Below, one piece after another: positions 49,082-56,994 of a stretch of DNA of 59,385 bases. The DNA lies in the NCBI RefSeq assembly GCF_900102895.1, contig NZ_FNGD01000020.1, positions 1 to 59,385 of the forward strand, written 5' to 3'. A program made the translations under genes and the position numbers. Position 1 is the stretch's first letter. Each line of letters begins with the position of its first letter. The notes under the pieces were generated by a model. It was not told the origin of the DNA. It saw nothing but the letters and a program-made list of their open reading frames with translations, and did not search any database. The stretch is from Arthrobacter sp. ov407 (GTDB taxonomy: Bacteria; Actinomycetota; Actinomycetes; Actinomycetales; Micrococcaceae).

Positions 49082-50377
49082 CTAGTGACGGGCCCGCTTC
49101 GGCCGAAAACGCGAAGAGAGCGTGTGCTTGAGGCTCAGGCCCCGGGCAGGAGCGGGAGTGACCGGCACGGGTCCGCCGGGCTCCGGTCCCGCTGCCGCGG
49201 CGGCCCGTCCGTAGCGGGCGGCCAACGGCGCGGCGCTGAATCCATGGGCCAGGACGCTGAGCAGTACGGTGGCCGAGATGACGGCCACAGCCTGATCGGA
49301 CACTGATCCAAGGGCTTCCAGCGCCAGCAGCGCGAACACGAGGGAAGCCAGACCCCGTGGACCGAACCACCCCACGAAGAGCACGGTGGCCCGGTCGAGG
49401 CCGGCACCAATCAAGGCCAGCGCCACCGGCAGCATACGCACCACCGTGAGGCTGAGCACGGCATACGCGATGGTCAGGGGGAGGGCGTGCGCCAGCATGA
49501 TCGGCACGGTGATGGCTCCGAAGGCCAGCCACACGAGCAGTGACACCAGGCCGCTCATCTGCTCGACGAAGGCCAGTTCGGCCGGTGCCCGTTCCCCGGC
49601 GCAGGTGCCGAACGCCAGCCCGGCGCAGAACGCGGCGACGAATCCGTTGCCGCCCACGGCAAGAGCGGCGGTGTAGGCGAGCAGGCTCAGGGCAAGCACT
49701 CCGATGCCGGCGAAGTCCTCGGTTGCGGTCCCGCGCCGGCGGCCCAGCTGCAGCAGCCACCCGCCCGCGGCGCCGGCCGCTGCGCCGACGCCGGCGCCAA
49801 TGAGCAACTCGACGGCCGCGCTGCCGGGACCGGGGGCGCTCTCCAGGCCTGCTGCGGCAGCCGCGCCGGCGATCGCCAACATGACGACCGGGGTTGCGAT
49901 GCCGTCGTTGAGGCCGCTCTCTACGGTGATCAGCTGGCGGATGCGCGACGGCACCGCCGGATTCGTCACCACGGGGATTCCGAGTGCGGCGTCGGTGGGG
50001 GCCAGCGCAGCGCCGACGAGGAGGGCCAGCCACAGCCCGAACTGGGGAAAGAACCAGGCGGCCAGGGCCCACCCGAACAGAATCGTCAGCGGCAGGCCGA
50101 CTCCCAGCAGCCGCACATAGCGGCCCACGTCCCGGCGCAGCTGCTGGAGCGGCAGGCGGGCGGCGTCCGAGAAGAGCACCCACACCAGAGTGACTTCGAC
50201 AAGCGGGGTGATAGTCCTCAGGGGCGAGGGGCCATGGACCAGCCCGGACCAGGCAAGGGCTGCGCCGACAGCGGTGAACACAATAGGAGCGGTCAGGTCC
50301 GCCTGCTGCAGCCGCGCCGAAACCAGCGCCCACGCGAACAGGACGGCGGTGACGAGGACGAGGACGGTCAGCTCCAT
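49082..50377 (-). CDS. CPA1-type Na+(K+)/H+ antiporter
   Basis: A 431-residue membrane protein with about 12 helices. ALAPTDAALGIPVV and VESGLNDGIATPVVMLAIA are the CPA1 ion-binding segments (with the ND pair), and the regular hydrophobic pattern continues to residue 400. ATG 50377 starts directly at the first helix; a longer frame to 50476 is basic and non-membrane. The C-terminus is a short basic tail. It likely serves sodium or pH homeostasis; ion specificity unknown. Confidence 0.9.
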   Translation of the reverse strand: MELTVLVLVTAVLFAWALVSARLQQADLTAPIVFTAVGAALAWSGLVHGPSPLRTITPLVEVTLVWVLFSDAARLPLQQLRRDVGRYVRLLGVGLPLTILFGWALAAWFFPQFGLWLALLVGAALAPTDAALGIPVVTNPAVPSRIRQLITVESGLNDGIATPVVMLAIAGAAAAAGLESAPGPGSAAVELLIGAGVGAAAGAAGGWLLQLGRRRGTATEDFAGIGVLALSLLAYTAALAVGGNGFVAAFCAGLAFGTCAGERAPAELAFVEQMSGLVSLLVWLAFGAITVPIMLAHALPLTIAYAVLSLTVVRMLPVALALIGAGLDRATVLFVGWFGPRGLASLVFALLALEALGSVSDQAVAVISATVLLSVLAHGFSAAPLAARYGRAAAAAGPEPGGPVPVTPAPARGLSLKHTLSSRFRPKRARH

Positions 50378-50580
50378 GACGGATCTGCGCTCGCTTCCGT
50401 GGGCGCCGCGTAAGAGTTGCCCGATTCCAGCAGCCGGATCGGTCCGCCCATAGGGATCACGCTCCCTCCGCCGCATATTGCACTAGACGTTCCCTGCAGT
50501 TCAGTGAATATGTTCAGTGAATCCCTCGGCCGGAGACTGCGCCAGAGAATTAAGCCCTGTTGTCCGCTCCTACGCCGGGA

Positions 50581-51177
50581 TCAGTGGGTGGGGCTGGGGC
50601 TGGAAGAGGATGGGCTGGTGGATGGGCTGGCCCCAGGTGTGCCCGGCGAAGCTGTGCTCCCGGGTTGCGTGGTTGATGGCGTGCCGGATGCGGGTGGCGC
50701 TGGCATGTAGGACTGATATTCGGGCAGTGTGGAGTCGAGGACCGGGAGTTGTACATCGGCCGACGTGCCCGTGGAGTCTTCGCTTACCCGGACTGTGACC
50801 ATGGAGCCGGGGGATCCCGCCGTGGACTCCAGCATCATGGCCGGTGGCTGCGCCAGGGAGGTGTAGCCGTTGGCCTTGACCGGAATCGATACCTTCGACC
50901 CTGAAGCGACTGAAATGGTGACCACCGCGTCCGTTGAGGACCTGTTGAACACGGTTCCCATGATTCGTCCGGGCTGTTCCGCTTCGTGGGAGAGGATGAG
51001 CATGTCCGACAGCTCCATCGGTCCGACGACGGTGTGGATCCCGTTGGTCGCTGGTGTGATCTTCGCGGTCTCTGCTGGATTGTCGTACGAGCATCCGGTC
51101 CCGGTCAGAAGAACCAGCCCCAGCGTGAGGGCGGCGGCCGCGTACTTTATCCCCGCCAGCAAGGCTGTGGTTGCCAC
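50581..51177 (-). CDS. lipoprotein
   Basis: A 198-residue exported lipoprotein. The signal peptide KYAAAALTLGLVLLTGTGC ends in the lipobox LTGTGC (Cys at residue 29). The core (ELSDMLILSHEAEQPGRIMGTVFNRSSTDAVVTISV...) resembles the DUF461/LpqE-like copper-chaperone fold, without the Met/His copper ligands visible. The last 45 residues are a low-complexity Pro/Ser/Thr tail (PSTTQPGSTASPGTPGASPS). ATG 51177 follows AGGAGCC. Function unknown. Confidence 0.82.
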   Translation of the reverse strand: MATTALLAGIKYAAAALTLGLVLLTGTGCSYDNPAETAKITPATNGIHTVVGPMELSDMLILSHEAEQPGRIMGTVFNRSSTDAVVTISVASGSKVSIPVKANGYTSLAQPPAMMLESTAGSPGSMVTVRVSEDSTGTSADVQLPVLDSTLPEYQSYMPAPPASGTPSTTQPGSTASPGTPGASPSTSPSSSSPSPTH

Positions 51178-51325
51178 GGCCGGCTCCTCTCGGCAGAAAC
51201 TGGTTACCTCCGATTATGGTCCGGGTTGGCGCCGAAATCGAGGGAGCGTAGGCGCAGCGGTCCAGCGAGGGCCGACCGGTGCCCGCCAGACCGCGGATGA
51301 CCCCCAAGGGAGGGTTTGTTTACTG

Positions 51326-51360
51326 ATTTGCGGATCAGTATGCCCATATTTTCCGCAAAT
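51326..51360. promoter_or_regulatory. palindromic control region of the molybdate operon
   Basis: A perfect 9-bp inverted repeat ATTTGCGGA (51326-51334) and TCCGCAAAT (51352-51360) with a 17-base AT-rich spacer, overlapping a second repeat ACTGAT/ATCAGT (51322-51327, 51334-51339). It ends 16 bases before the regulator-like gene and likely controls the operon. Confidence 0.65.
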
Positions 51361-51376
51361 AGGAGATTATGGAGGT

Positions 51377-51787
51377 ATGCCGAAAATTCGCGTATCAGAA
51401 GCAGCACGTTTTCTCGGGGTCAGTGACGACACCGTCCGGCGCTGGACCGAGAACGGGATCCTGACCCCGGTCAAGGATGACTCCGGCCGCCTGGCCGTCG
51501 ACGGCCTGGAACTTGCCCACCTCGCCCGCGACCAGGCCCAGCTTCCCGAGGACCCCACCCGGGTGGGCAGCTCAGCCCGCAACCGCTTCGTCGGCCTGGT
51601 CACGGGCATCACCGCGGACAAGGTCATGGCCCAGGTTGAGCTGCAGTGCGGGCCCTTCCGCGTCGTGTCCCTGATGAGCAGCGAAGCCGTCCGGGAACTG
51701 GGCCTGGAGCTCGGATCCGTCGCCACCGCCGTCGTCAAAGCCACCACGGTCATCATCGAAACGCCCCACGGAAAGAGCGTCATATGA
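51377..51787 (+). CDS. HTH-TOBE molybdate-responsive protein
   Basis: A 136-residue protein. Residues 1-60 are an excisionase/MerR-type helix-turn-helix (RVSEAARFLGVSDDTVRRWTENGILTPVKDDSGRLAVDG); residues 68-134 are a TOBE/molbindin domain (SARNRFVGLVTGITADKVMAQVELQCGPFRVVSLMSSEAVRELGLELG). GGAGG abuts ATG 51377. It overlaps modA by four bases. The arrangement implies a molybdate-binding regulator or storage protein of the mod operon, distinct from ModE in its DNA-binding half. Confidence 0.88.
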   Translation: MPKIRVSEAARFLGVSDDTVRRWTENGILTPVKDDSGRLAVDGLELAHLARDQAQLPEDPTRVGSSARNRFVGLVTGITADKVMAQVELQCGPFRVVSLMSSEAVRELGLELGSVATAVVKATTVIIETPHGKSVI

Positions 51788-52602
51788 GCATGCCCCGCAG
51801 ACTCGGCACCGCCCTGCTGGTCGCCGGCGCCCTGACCGCGGCCCTGGCCGGCTGCGCAGCAGGCACGCCCGGCGCAGCGGGAACCGCCTCAAGCACCGGT
51901 GCCGGTGCCAGCGGGACCCCCAAACTTTCCGGGGCGATCACCGTATTCGCCGCGGCCTCGCTGAAATCGACCTTCACCCAGCTGGCCGGCGACTTCGAGG
52001 CGAAGAACCCCGGCACCAAAATCACGCTGAACTTTGCAGGCTCTTCGGATCTGGTCACGCAGATCACCCAGGGCGCCCCGGCCGACGTCTTCGCGTCCGC
52101 CGACACCAAGAACATGACCAAGCTGACCGACGCGAAACTGATCGACGGCGCCCCGGCCAACTTCGCCACAAACGTCCTGGAGATCGCGGTCCCGCCGTCC
52201 AACCCGGCGTCGATCGGCTCTTTTGCGGACCTGGCCAAACCGGGTGTGAAGTTGGTGGTCTGCGCACCCCAGGTTCCCTGCGGTGCCGCCACCGAGACCG
52301 TCGAAAAAGCCACCGGCACCACCCTGGCGCCGGTCAGCGAGGAGTCCTCCGTCACGGATGTCCTGGGCAAGGTCACCTCCGGTGAGGCCGACGCCGGGCT
52401 GGTCTATGTCACGGACGTCAAGACCGCCGGCGACAAGGTCAGGGGCATCCCCTTCGCCGAGTCGGACCAGGCCGTGAACACCTACCCGATCGCCACCGTC
52501 GGTACGAGCCAGAACAAGGAGCTGGCCGCTGCCTTCATCGCGACAGTCACCGGCAGCGAGGGCAAGAAAGTCCTGAGCGACGCCGGATTCGGCACCCCGT
52601 AA
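51784..52602 (+). CDS. modA: molybdate ABC transporter substrate-binding lipoprotein
   Basis: A 272-residue lipoprotein. Lipobox LAGC (Cys at 23) follows a hydrophobic signal. The binding-protein core has TVFAAASLKSTFTQLAGDFE (oxyanion loop), FAGSSDLVTQITQGAPADVFASAD and VTDVKTAGDKVRGIPF. The ATGA overlap with the HTH-TOBE gene and the nine-base gap to modB show one operon. It captures molybdate or tungstate outside the membrane. Confidence 0.95.
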   Translation: MSMPRRLGTALLVAGALTAALAGCAAGTPGAAGTASSTGAGASGTPKLSGAITVFAAASLKSTFTQLAGDFEAKNPGTKITLNFAGSSDLVTQITQGAPADVFASADTKNMTKLTDAKLIDGAPANFATNVLEIAVPPSNPASIGSFADLAKPGVKLVVCAPQVPCGAATETVEKATGTTLAPVSEESSVTDVLGKVTSGEADAGLVYVTDVKTAGDKVRGIPFAESDQAVNTYPIATVGTSQNKELAAAFIATVTGSEGKKVLSDAGFGTP

Positions 52603-52610
52603 AGGCCACC

Positions 52611-53432
52611 ATGAACCGACGCAGCGGCACGGGGTACACCGGCATCCCGCCATGGATTTACGCCATCGCGGCGGCAGGGGCAGTCTTCGTCCTGCTGCCG
52701 CTGGTGGCCATGGTGGCCAAGGTCAACTGGCCGCAGTTCATCCCGCTGATCACCTCGGAATCCTCACTGACTGCCCTCGGTCTGAGCCTGCGCACGTCGA
52801 CCGCGAGCACCGCCGCCTGCATCGTCCTCGGTGTGCCCCTGGCGCTCGTGCTTGCCCGGAGTCCGTTCCCGGGCCAGCGGCTGCTCAGGGCCTTCGTTCT
52901 GCTGCCCCTGGTCCTGCCTCCCGTGGTGGGAGGCATCGCCCTGCTCTACACCTTCGGACGCCAGGGGCTCCTGGGCAAAAGCCTCGAACTGGCCGGCATC
53001 CAGATCGCCTTCTCCACCACCGCCGTCGTCCTCGCCCAGACCTTCGTCGCCCTGCCGTTCCTGGTGGTCAGCCTCGAAGGCGCGCTGCGCACCGCCGGCA
53101 ACAAATACGAGGCGGTCGCCGCCACGCTCGGGGCACGCCCGAGCACTGTGCTGCGGCGGGTGACCATCCCGCTCGTGCTGCCCGGCCTGGCCGCCGGCGC
53201 CGTCCTGTCCTTCGCCCGCAGCCTGGGCGAATTCGGTGCCACCCTGACCTTCGCCGGCAGCCTGCAGGGCGTCACCCGAACCCTCCCCCTGGAGATCTAT
53301 TTGCAACGCGAAACCGACGCCGACGCCGCCGTCGCCCTCTCTCTCCTGCTGGTCGCCGTGGCTGTGGCCGTCGTCGGGCTCTCCTACCGTCGCCCGCGCA
53401 TCGGCGTAGCACCGGAAGGGGCATTCCGGTGA
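52611..53432 (+). CDS. modB: molybdate ABC transporter permease
   Basis: A 273-residue permease with six helices and the EAA-type coupling motif (EAVAATLGARPSTVLRRVTIPLVLPGLAAG). LPLVLPPVVGGIALLYTFG and SFARSLGEFGATLTFAG are strongly ModB-like. ATG 52611; the stop overlaps modC by four bases (GTGA). Confidence 0.95.
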   Translation: MNRRSGTGYTGIPPWIYAIAAAGAVFVLLPLVAMVAKVNWPQFIPLITSESSLTALGLSLRTSTASTAACIVLGVPLALVLARSPFPGQRLLRAFVLLPLVLPPVVGGIALLYTFGRQGLLGKSLELAGIQIAFSTTAVVLAQTFVALPFLVVSLEGALRTAGNKYEAVAATLGARPSTVLRRVTIPLVLPGLAAGAVLSFARSLGEFGATLTFAGSLQGVTRTLPLEIYLQRETDADAAVALSLLLVAVAVAVVGLSYRRPRIGVAPEGAFR

Positions 53433-54478
53433 CCTTTGAGCTGGACGCGACGCTCGCGGCACGGGGCTTCGAGGTTTCCCTCCGCCTCGGGCCGGCCGAG
53501 ACCATCGCCATCCTCGGCCCGAACGGGGCCGGGAAATCGACCCTTCTCTCGATCATCTCCGGGCTGCTACGCCCCGACGCGGGCAAGGCCGTGCTCGGCG
53601 GCAGGGTCCTGTTCGACCTAGCGGCCGACAGGCACGTCTGGAGTGCCCCGCACACCAGGGGCACGGCACTCCTGGCCCAGGAGGCCCTCCTTTTCCCCCA
53701 CCTGAGCGCCCTGGACAACGTTGCGTTCGGACCCCGCAGCGCCGGCGCGTCCAGCTCCGCGGCCCGGGAAACGGCCCTGCACTGGCTCGCCGAAGTCGAC
53801 GCCGGGGACCTCGCCTCGCGGCGTCCCGGACAGCTCTCCGGCGGCCAGGCCCAGCGCGTGGCCGTGGCCCGCGCCCTCGCCGCCGACCCCGAGCTGCTGC
53901 TGCTCGACGAACCGATGGCCGCACTCGACATCCATGCGGCCCCGCTGCTCCGCCGGCTCCTCAAGCGCGTCCTCGCCGGCCGCAGGGCCATCATCATCAC
54001 CCACGACATCCTGGACGCCCTGATGCTGGCCGACAGGGTGATCGTCCTTGAGGATGGCCGGATCAGCGAGGCGGGGCCCACCCGCGAAGTCCTCGAAAGA
54101 CCACGCAGCCGGTTCGCCGCGGGCCTCGCCGGGCTGAACCTGGTGGCCGGCACGGTCAGCGACGCCGGAGTCACCACCGCCCAGGGGATGGTGGTCGCGG
54201 GCCATCAGGACGGCACCCTCGGCCGCGGGCAGGAGGGCGTGGCGGTCTTTGCGCCGTCGGCAGTATCGGTCTTCCTCACCGAAGAGCACGGCAGCCCGCG
54301 GAACTCATTCCCGGTGAAAATCACGGACCTCGAGCCGCACGGCGATCAGATCCGCGTCCATGCCGGCGGCCTCTCCGCCGACATCACCCCGGCCGCGTCA
54401 GCCGACCTCGGCCTCACCCCCGGAATGACCGTCTACTTTGTCATTAAGGCCGCCGCCATCGCCATCTACCCGGCGTAG
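53429..54478 (+). CDS. modC: molybdate ABC transporter ATP-binding protein
   Basis: A 349-residue ATPase. Walker A GPNGAGKSTL, signature LSGGQAQRVAVARAL, Walker B LLLLDEPMAALD, switch THDILDAL. The C-terminal ~110 residues carry a TOBE regulatory domain (GSPRNSFPVKITDLEPHGDQIRVHAGGLSADITPAASADLGL). GTG 53429 is fixed by the overlap with modB. The TOBE domain probably gives molybdate feedback on transport. Confidence 0.94.
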   Translation: MTFELDATLAARGFEVSLRLGPAETIAILGPNGAGKSTLLSIISGLLRPDAGKAVLGGRVLFDLAADRHVWSAPHTRGTALLAQEALLFPHLSALDNVAFGPRSAGASSSAARETALHWLAEVDAGDLASRRPGQLSGGQAQRVAVARALAADPELLLLDEPMAALDIHAAPLLRRLLKRVLAGRRAIIITHDILDALMLADRVIVLEDGRISEAGPTREVLERPRSRFAAGLAGLNLVAGTVSDAGVTTAQGMVVAGHQDGTLGRGQEGVAVFAPSAVSVFLTEEHGSPRNSFPVKITDLEPHGDQIRVHAGGLSADITPAASADLGLTPGMTVYFVIKAAAIAIYPA

Positions 54479-54658
54479 TCAGCATTTCTTGGCGGCGGCC
54501 GGGAAAGTGGACGGCGGCCGCCGGGGCCCGGCCCGAACGCGGTATCGCGGTGGAGACCGGCCTACCGGCATTCCGGTCGGCGGAGTAGTCTCGGTGCCGG
54601 GCGCTGCCGGCGCCGACCGATTCTGAGAGAAGCCGATTCTGGGAGAAAAGGGAGGGCT

Positions 54659-55090
54659 ATGACTGGGAAGTATCTGGCGACGTCGACCATCACCATCGAG
54701 GCGCCCGCAAGCCGCGTATGGTCCGTGCTCACCGAGCCCGCCGCCATCAAGGAGTTCATGTTCGGCACTGATGTCGCGACGGACTGGACGGTCGGCGGAC
54801 CCATCGTGTGGCGGGGCATTTGGGACGGTAAACCGTACGAGGACCGGGGCAGCGTCCTGGAGTTTGAGCCCGGCCGGCGGCTCGTGGTCACGCACTTCAG
54901 CCCGCTGAGCGGCCAGGCGGACGCGCCGGAGAACTACCACACGCTGACCTGGACGCTCGAGGACCAGTCCGGCAGGACAGAATTCACGCTCTCGCAGGAC
55001 AACAACGCCAGTGCCGAGGAAGCCGAGCACTCGAAGGGCATGTGGGACAGCCTCGTGAAGAGCGTGAAAGCAATCGCCGAACGGCGATAG
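54659..55090 (+). CDS. SRPBCC (AHSA1-like) protein
   Basis: A 143-residue helix-grip-fold protein: STITIEAPASRVWSVLTEPAAIKEFMFG at the start, GGPIVWRGIWDGKPYEDRGSVLEFEPGRRLVVTHFSPLSG in the cavity, and the C-terminal helix EAEHSKGMWDSLVKSVKAIAE. AGGGAGG precedes ATG 54659. AHSA1/START-like members bind hydrophobic ligands. It lies just upstream of the ArsR/SRPBCC pair. Confidence 0.88.
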   Translation: MTGKYLATSTITIEAPASRVWSVLTEPAAIKEFMFGTDVATDWTVGGPIVWRGIWDGKPYEDRGSVLEFEPGRRLVVTHFSPLSGQADAPENYHTLTWTLEDQSGRTEFTLSQDNNASAEEAEHSKGMWDSLVKSVKAIAERR

Positions 55091-55129
55091 CCAGGACGGC
55101 GGGGGCATGCGCGCCCGGGAAACCACCCA

Positions 55130-55158
55130 TTGACACCCCCGAGCGGCCGGACTATTCT
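55130..55158 (+). promoter_or_regulatory. consensus promoter of ArsR-SRPBCC operon, leaderless
   Basis: TTGACA (55130-55135), 17-base spacer, TATTCT (55153-55158). The expected start nucleotide is about 55165-55167, the ATG itself; no ribosome site precedes it. Confidence 0.75.
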
Positions 55159-55176
55159 ACAACCAAATGGTTGTAG
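55157..55176. promoter_or_regulatory. ArsR-type operator overlapping start codon
   Basis: CTACAACCAAATGGTTGTAG, a 20-base palindrome with 9-bp arms. It overlaps the -10 and the ATG. ACAACC/GGTTGT half-sites are typical of ArsR repressors linked to SRPBCC genes. Confidence 0.82.
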
Positions 55177-55598
55177 ATCAGCTCCGAGCCCAACTCAGCG
55201 ACGAAGAACTTGACCGCCTCTTCCAGGCGTTCGCCGATACGACCCGCCGGGACATCGTTCGCCGCGTGACAGTGGGCGAGTACTCGGTCTCCGGGCTCGC
55301 GGCCCTCTACGCCATGAGTTTCGCGGCCGTCCAGAAGCATGTGGCGGTTCTGGAACGCGCTTCCCTTGTCTCCAAGGAGAAGCGCGGGAGGGAGCAGATT
55401 GTGCGGGCGAACCATGACGGACTGCAACGGGCCCGCCGGCTGCTCGACGAGTACGAGGTCATCTGGCGGCAACGGGCCGACCGGATCGCAGACCTTCTCG
55501 CCGAAACAGCCACCACAGAACCTGACAAAACACAGACAGGCACCGGACAAACCAAAAACACACAAAGCAACAAAACTGAAGGAACAACTGAAGGATAG
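55167..55598 (+). CDS. ArsR-family regulator (SRPBCC-linked)
   Basis: A 143-residue winged-helix repressor. The helix-turn-helix is EYSVSGLAALYAMSFAAVQKHVAVLERASLVSKEKRGREQIVRA; no cysteine metal site is present, as in the SRPBCC-linked subgroup that senses organic ligands. It is most likely autoregulatory at the palindrome covering its start. The C-terminus is a polar Thr/Lys tail (TTEPDKTQTGTGQTKNTQSN). Thirteen bases separate it from the downstream SRPBCC gene. Confidence 0.92.
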   Translation: MVVDQLRAQLSDEELDRLFQAFADTTRRDIVRRVTVGEYSVSGLAALYAMSFAAVQKHVAVLERASLVSKEKRGREQIVRANHDGLQRARRLLDEYEVIWRQRADRIADLLAETATTEPDKTQTGTGQTKNTQSNKTEGTTEG

Positions 55599-55610
55599 GA
55601 AGGGTTCGTC

Positions 55611-56108
55611 ATGACGGTTATCAGTTCAGTCAAGAATCTTGAGGCGCTCAGCCTCACCGTGGTCGCCGAGTTCGACGCCGGAGTTGGGCGCGTCTGGCAA
55701 ATCTGGGAAGACCCGCGCCTGCTCGAGCGCTGGTGGGGGCCTCCCACCTGGCCGGCCACCTTCGAGAAGCACGAGTTTGTCCCCGGCGGCGAGGCCAGCT
55801 ACTTCATGACGGGGCCCGAGGGGGAGAAGGCCCGCGGCTGGTGGCGGTTCGTGACCATCGACGCCCCGCACCGCCTGGAGTTCGATGACGGCTTCGCGGA
55901 CGACAACGGCGAGCCCGTGGCGGACATGGGCACCATTCATGGTGTTGTGACGCTGGAGCCAATCGGTGACCGCACCCGAATGACCGTCCTGTCCATGTTC
56001 GAGGCGGAGGAGCAGATGGAGAAGATTGTCGCTATGGGCATGGAAGAGGGCATGAGGGAGGCGCTGGGCCAGGTCGACGCGATCCTCGCCGAGTCCGTCA
56101 ACGCCTGA
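55611..56108 (+). CDS. SRPBCC (AHSA1-like) protein, ArsR target
   Basis: A 165-residue protein: SLTVVAEFDAGVGRVWQIWEDPRLLERWWGPPTWPATFEKHEFVPGGEASYFMTGPEG is the classic AHSA1 start, and TRMTVLSMFEAEEQMEKIVAMGMEEGMREALGQVDAIL the C-terminal helix region. GGAAGGG precedes ATG 55611. Cotranscribed with the ArsR gene; it presumably binds or modifies the molecule that the repressor senses. Confidence 0.92.
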   Translation: MTVISSVKNLEALSLTVVAEFDAGVGRVWQIWEDPRLLERWWGPPTWPATFEKHEFVPGGEASYFMTGPEGEKARGWWRFVTIDAPHRLEFDDGFADDNGEPVADMGTIHGVVTLEPIGDRTRMTVLSMFEAEEQMEKIVAMGMEEGMREALGQVDAILAESVNA

Positions 56109-56122
56109 GCTGCAACGCAAGC

Positions 56123-56153
56123 GGACGACGGCGGGAAACTCCCGCCGTCGTCC
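56123..56153 (+). terminator. GGACGACGGCGGG hairpin
   Basis: A perfect 13-bp stem with loop AAACT (56123-56135 and 56141-56153), 14 bases after the SRPBCC stop and followed by TCTTT. Hairpin family member and a credible terminator. Confidence 0.82.
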
Positions 56154-56198
56154 TCTTTGGCCCTATTCAGCCGGCTATGTACGGCGTTAGCATGCCAT

Positions 56199-56987
56199 GT
56201 GACTTTCACGCACGGATACGGAACCAACGGCGACCTCCGCATGTACTACGAGGTCCACGGCCACCCGCGGGCGGACGAGCCCCCGCTGCTGTTGATCCCC
56301 GGCGGAGGCTCGACCATCGAGACGAACTATGCCGGCCTCATCCCGGCGCTGCTGGCCGAGAGCCTCCAAGTGATCGCCGTCGATGAAGAAGGGCACGGCC
56401 GGACCGCCGCGACCGGCCGTCCGCTGACCGCCGAAAACTCGGCCGACGACGTCAAGGCCGTGCTGGACGAGCTCAACGTGGACTCCGTGGATGTGCTCGG
56501 ATTCAGCGCTGGGGGCCACACCGCGCTGGCGCTGGCGATGCGGTATCCGGCGTCTGTGCGGTGCCTGATAGCCGCCTCGACGTTCGTCAGCCGGGACGCG
56601 GTCAGCGACGAGTTCTGGGATGGCATGGCGAAGGGCACCCTCGGCGAGATGCCGGAGGCGCTTCAGGATGCGGACCGCAAGCTCCACCCGGAGCCCGGGC
56701 ACCTCGAGCGGCTGTTCGAGCTGGACCGCCAGAGGATCCTGACATTCCCCGGCTGGCAGGACGATGACCTGCGCCGCATCACGGCCCGCACCTTGGTCCT
56801 GAGCGCCGACCGCGACGTCATGAGCCCCGAGCATGCCGTGCGGATGTCGCGCGTCATTCCCGGGGCGCGGCTGATGATCGTACCCGGCACGCATGGGGAT
56901 TATCTGGGCGAGCTGGCTGCGAGCGGTGGCGACCTGAGGGCCATGCGGACGACGGTCCCGTACCTGCTGCGGTTCTTGGAGGAGTAG
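56199..56987 (+). CDS. alpha/beta hydrolase
   Basis: A 262-residue hydrolase. MYYEVHGHPRADEPPLLLIPGGGSTIE leads to the oxyanion GGG; VLGFSAGGHTALALA is the nucleophile elbow (Ser), TLVLSADRDVMSPEHA the acid region, and VPGTHGDYLGE the catalytic His. The GTG at 56199 is chosen at the point where similarity begins; TAGCAT at 56188-56193 could be a -10 giving a leaderless transcript. Substrate unknown. Confidence 0.85.
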   Translation: MTFTHGYGTNGDLRMYYEVHGHPRADEPPLLLIPGGGSTIETNYAGLIPALLAESLQVIAVDEEGHGRTAATGRPLTAENSADDVKAVLDELNVDSVDVLGFSAGGHTALALAMRYPASVRCLIAASTFVSRDAVSDEFWDGMAKGTLGEMPEALQDADRKLHPEPGHLERLFELDRQRILTFPGWQDDDLRRITARTLVLSADRDVMSPEHAVRMSRVIPGARLMIVPGTHGDYLGELAASGGDLRAMRTTVPYLLRFLEE

Positions 56988-56994
56988 GCGGCAG

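Noticed and set aside
49011..50333. 440-codon minus-strand frame overlapping the antiporter gene
   Set aside because: It is a +1/+2 shadow of the antiporter: Arg/Pro/Gly-rich, no helices, while the chosen frame has a perfect transporter profile.
52652..53428. N-terminal extension of the modC frame
   Set aside because: It overlaps modB in another frame and is Arg/Pro-rich; GTG 53429 coupled to the modB stop is the real start.
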